Of a stretch of 64,000 bases of DNA, positions 62,825 to 64,000 are shown piece after piece. This DNA comes from DASYPQ01 sp041488095 (GTDB lineage Bacteria > Planctomycetota > UBA1135 > GCA-002686595). Numbering within the stretch: the first letter of the stretch is position 1; each line of letters begins with the position of its first letter. The notes below the pieces were generated by a model. That model did not search any database and was not told the DNA's origin. It was given only the letters and a program-made list of their open reading frames with translations. The stretch covers positions 56,382-120,381 of the forward strand of contig JBGPOP010000010.1 in the NCBI GenBank assembly GCA_041488095.1, in the 5' to 3' direction. Made by a program: the position numbers and the translations under genes.

Positions 62825-64000
62825 CTATGGGGCCCACGCCACTTGCCCGGTTTGCGTCGCGTTGAACGTGCTCGAGGAAGGGCATCCGCCGAGCACGACC
62901 GGATCGCGGTAGTACACGAGGTAGCAACGGCTCTGTCCGGGCTGGATTGGATCGCCGAGCGCCGCCGAACGCTGCGTGATGTACGGGTCACCCACGAAGA
63001 AGTCCGGCGCCGTGATGCTGCCGCCGTGAGCCGACTTCACGTAGAGCCGCTTGAGCGTGCCACTCAGACACCGCACGCCCTGGCCGTAGACGAGGCCGGA
63101 GGAGATGAGCGCGCTGCCCTGCACCACGATGCTCAACGCCGTGGGATTCTCCCCGCTCGTCGTGAGGACCAGGGAGTCCGCGGAGAGATTGGCCGTACCC
63201 GACGCCGACAGGATCGCGCCGCCCGTGCTGGCAGAGTTGTCGCAGCCGCGGCCGGGCCCGCTGGGAGGATTCGAGCAGGGACACGCGATCATGCCGAAGA
63301 CACCGGGATCACATAGGCTCGTGAACCTCGTCACGCTGCGGTCGCGGACGAAGGCGTCGTCGCGCAAGTTCGTATCGCCCGGTACGAGGTTGTTCGCACT
63401 GCTCTCGAACGCCACGTAGCGGCCGTTGGCGGAGGAGATCGAGGGATAGCGGCTCTGGCTATTGCCTTGCAGTCCTCCCGAGTCCACGCTCTCCCGCTCG
63501 GTCGTGCCGCTCTGGCGGTCGCGGACGAACACGTCCAAGGATCCGTTCGTGTCGCCCGGCACGAGGTTGAAGGCGAAGCTCACGAACGCCACGTAGCGGC
63601 CGTCGGCGGAGATGGATGGGGGATCGTGGTGGTAGTTCTCGCCGCCCGCCTGCCCCCCGCTCGAGTTGACGCTTACCCGCTCGGTCGTGCCGCTCTGGCG
63701 GTCGCGGACGAACACGTCCCAGGCCCCGTTCGTATCCCCGGGGACGAGGTTGGTCGCGGCGCTGTAGAACGCCACGTAGCGGCCGTTGGCGGACATCGCG
63801 GGGGCATGGCTGAACGAGTCCCCCTGCGCCCCGCTCGAGTCGACGCTCACCCGCTCGGTCGTGCCGTTCAGGCGATCGCGGACGAACACGTCCCAGAACC
63901 CGTTCGTGTCCCCGAGGACGAGGTTGGTCGCGGCGCTGTAGAACGCCACGTAGCGGCCGTCGGCGGAGATGGATAGATAGTTGTAAAAGGTGTCAACGCC
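62825..64000 (-). CDS. Secreted beta-propeller repeat protein (5' end beyond window)
   Basis: 391 codons are visible; the N-terminus lies outside. Four repeats of about 58-61 residues each carry SISADGRYVAF, NLVPGDTNG, DVFVRDRQSGTTERVSV, a WD40/TolB-like propeller. The C-terminal ~150 residues start with CPCSNPPSGPGRGCDNSASTGGA and contain paired cysteines; this domain type is frequent in Planctomycetota secreted proteins (pattern memory). The stop is at 62825. Confidence 0.8.
   Translation of the reverse strand, partial: GVDTFYNYLSISADGRYVAFYSAATNLVLGDTNGFWDVFVRDRLNGTTERVSVDSSGAQGDSFSHAPAMSANGRYVAFYSAATNLVPGDTNGAWDVFVRDRQSGTTERVSVNSSGGQAGGENYHHDPPSISADGRYVAFVSFAFNLVPGDTNGSLDVFVRDRQSGTTERESVDSGGLQGNSQSRYPSISSANGRYVAFESSANNLVPGDTNLRDDAFVRDRSVTRFTSLCDPGVFGMIACPCSNPPSGPGRGCDNSASTGGAILSASGTANLSADSLVLTTSGENPTALSIVVQGSALISSGLVYGQGVRCLSGTLKRLYVKSAHGGSITAPDFFVGDPYITQRSAALGDPIQPGQSRCYLVYYRDPVVLGGCPSSSTFNATQTGQVAWAP
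63408..64000 (-). repeat. Tandem DNA repeats encoding propeller blades
   Basis: The phrase AACGCCACGTAGCGGCCG recurs at 63408, 63585, 63768 and 63942 (plus-strand positions), spaced 174-183 bases, with the flanks also highly similar. This is a coding tandem repeat, open to copy-number change. Confidence 0.85.

Overview
The window is a compact, very GC-rich bacterial chromosome segment. It carries about 58 protein genes, two serine tRNAs, no rRNA, no CRISPR array and no recognisable insertion sequence or prophage. Genes sit in long co-directional runs joined by ATGA or GTGA stop/start overlaps. Several features together suggest an uncultured Planctomycetota-like organism: a YdjY-domain protein, a DUF6677-type membrane protein, PEGA and HEAT lipoproteins or secreted proteins, and a cysteine-bearing C-terminal domain on a secreted beta-propeller. 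Myxococcota or Acidobacteriota remain possible. The taxon is inferred from gene families only. No 16S or ribosomal protein gene is present to confirm it.

Layout. 1-4217 (minus): a sigma-factor-like gene, a helical gene, and a large GAF-AAA+ regulator that resembles sigma54 activators but lacks GAFTGA. 4524-7343 (plus): fabI, an rRNA methyltransferase and a lipoprotein. 7372-9294 (minus): one gene encoding a ZIP transporter fused to an SO_0444-type metal permease. 9637-14389 (plus): a GldA/GldF/GldG-like ABC exporter operon with a DUF4340 protein. 14340-22027 (minus): base-excision glycosylase, DNA methylase, inositol-phosphate synthase operon, an atypical thyX, nnrD (apparent CTG start) and asparaginase. 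22078-31789 (plus): DUF151 nuclease, two tRNA-Ser genes, murD, a Clp-N protein / McsA-like / clpC cluster, HEAT, DUF309 and dprA.

33800-39035 (plus) is a complete iscR-S-U-A-hscB-hscA-iscX operon without ferredoxin. HscB carries an N-terminal tetracysteine. 40815-49608 (plus) is one overlapping run: a glycogen-synthase-like gene whose donor-site residues are replaced, a ROK kinase, an ABC ATPase and permease, and glcDEF (glycolate oxidase). 49627-53713 (minus) holds a beta-oxidation-like set (hydroxyacyl-CoA dehydrogenase, MDR reductase, crotonase) and a DinB protein.

53710-56597 holds hicA-hicB beside an intact DUF4139 gene. On the other side of the toxin pair lie decayed copies of both the DUF4139 tail and the hicA tail, which is the trace of a tandem duplication. 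56697-59720 is a divergent pair of B12-binding radical SAM enzymes. 59942-64000 has pyrE, a DUF433 protein, a C45-type hydrolase and the 3' part of a secreted propeller protein that runs off the window end.

The most interesting leads are the glycogen-synthase-like pseudoenzyme, the ZIP-permease fusion, the degenerate activator operon, the thyX with a disrupted signature motif, and the duplicated and decaying hicAB locus.
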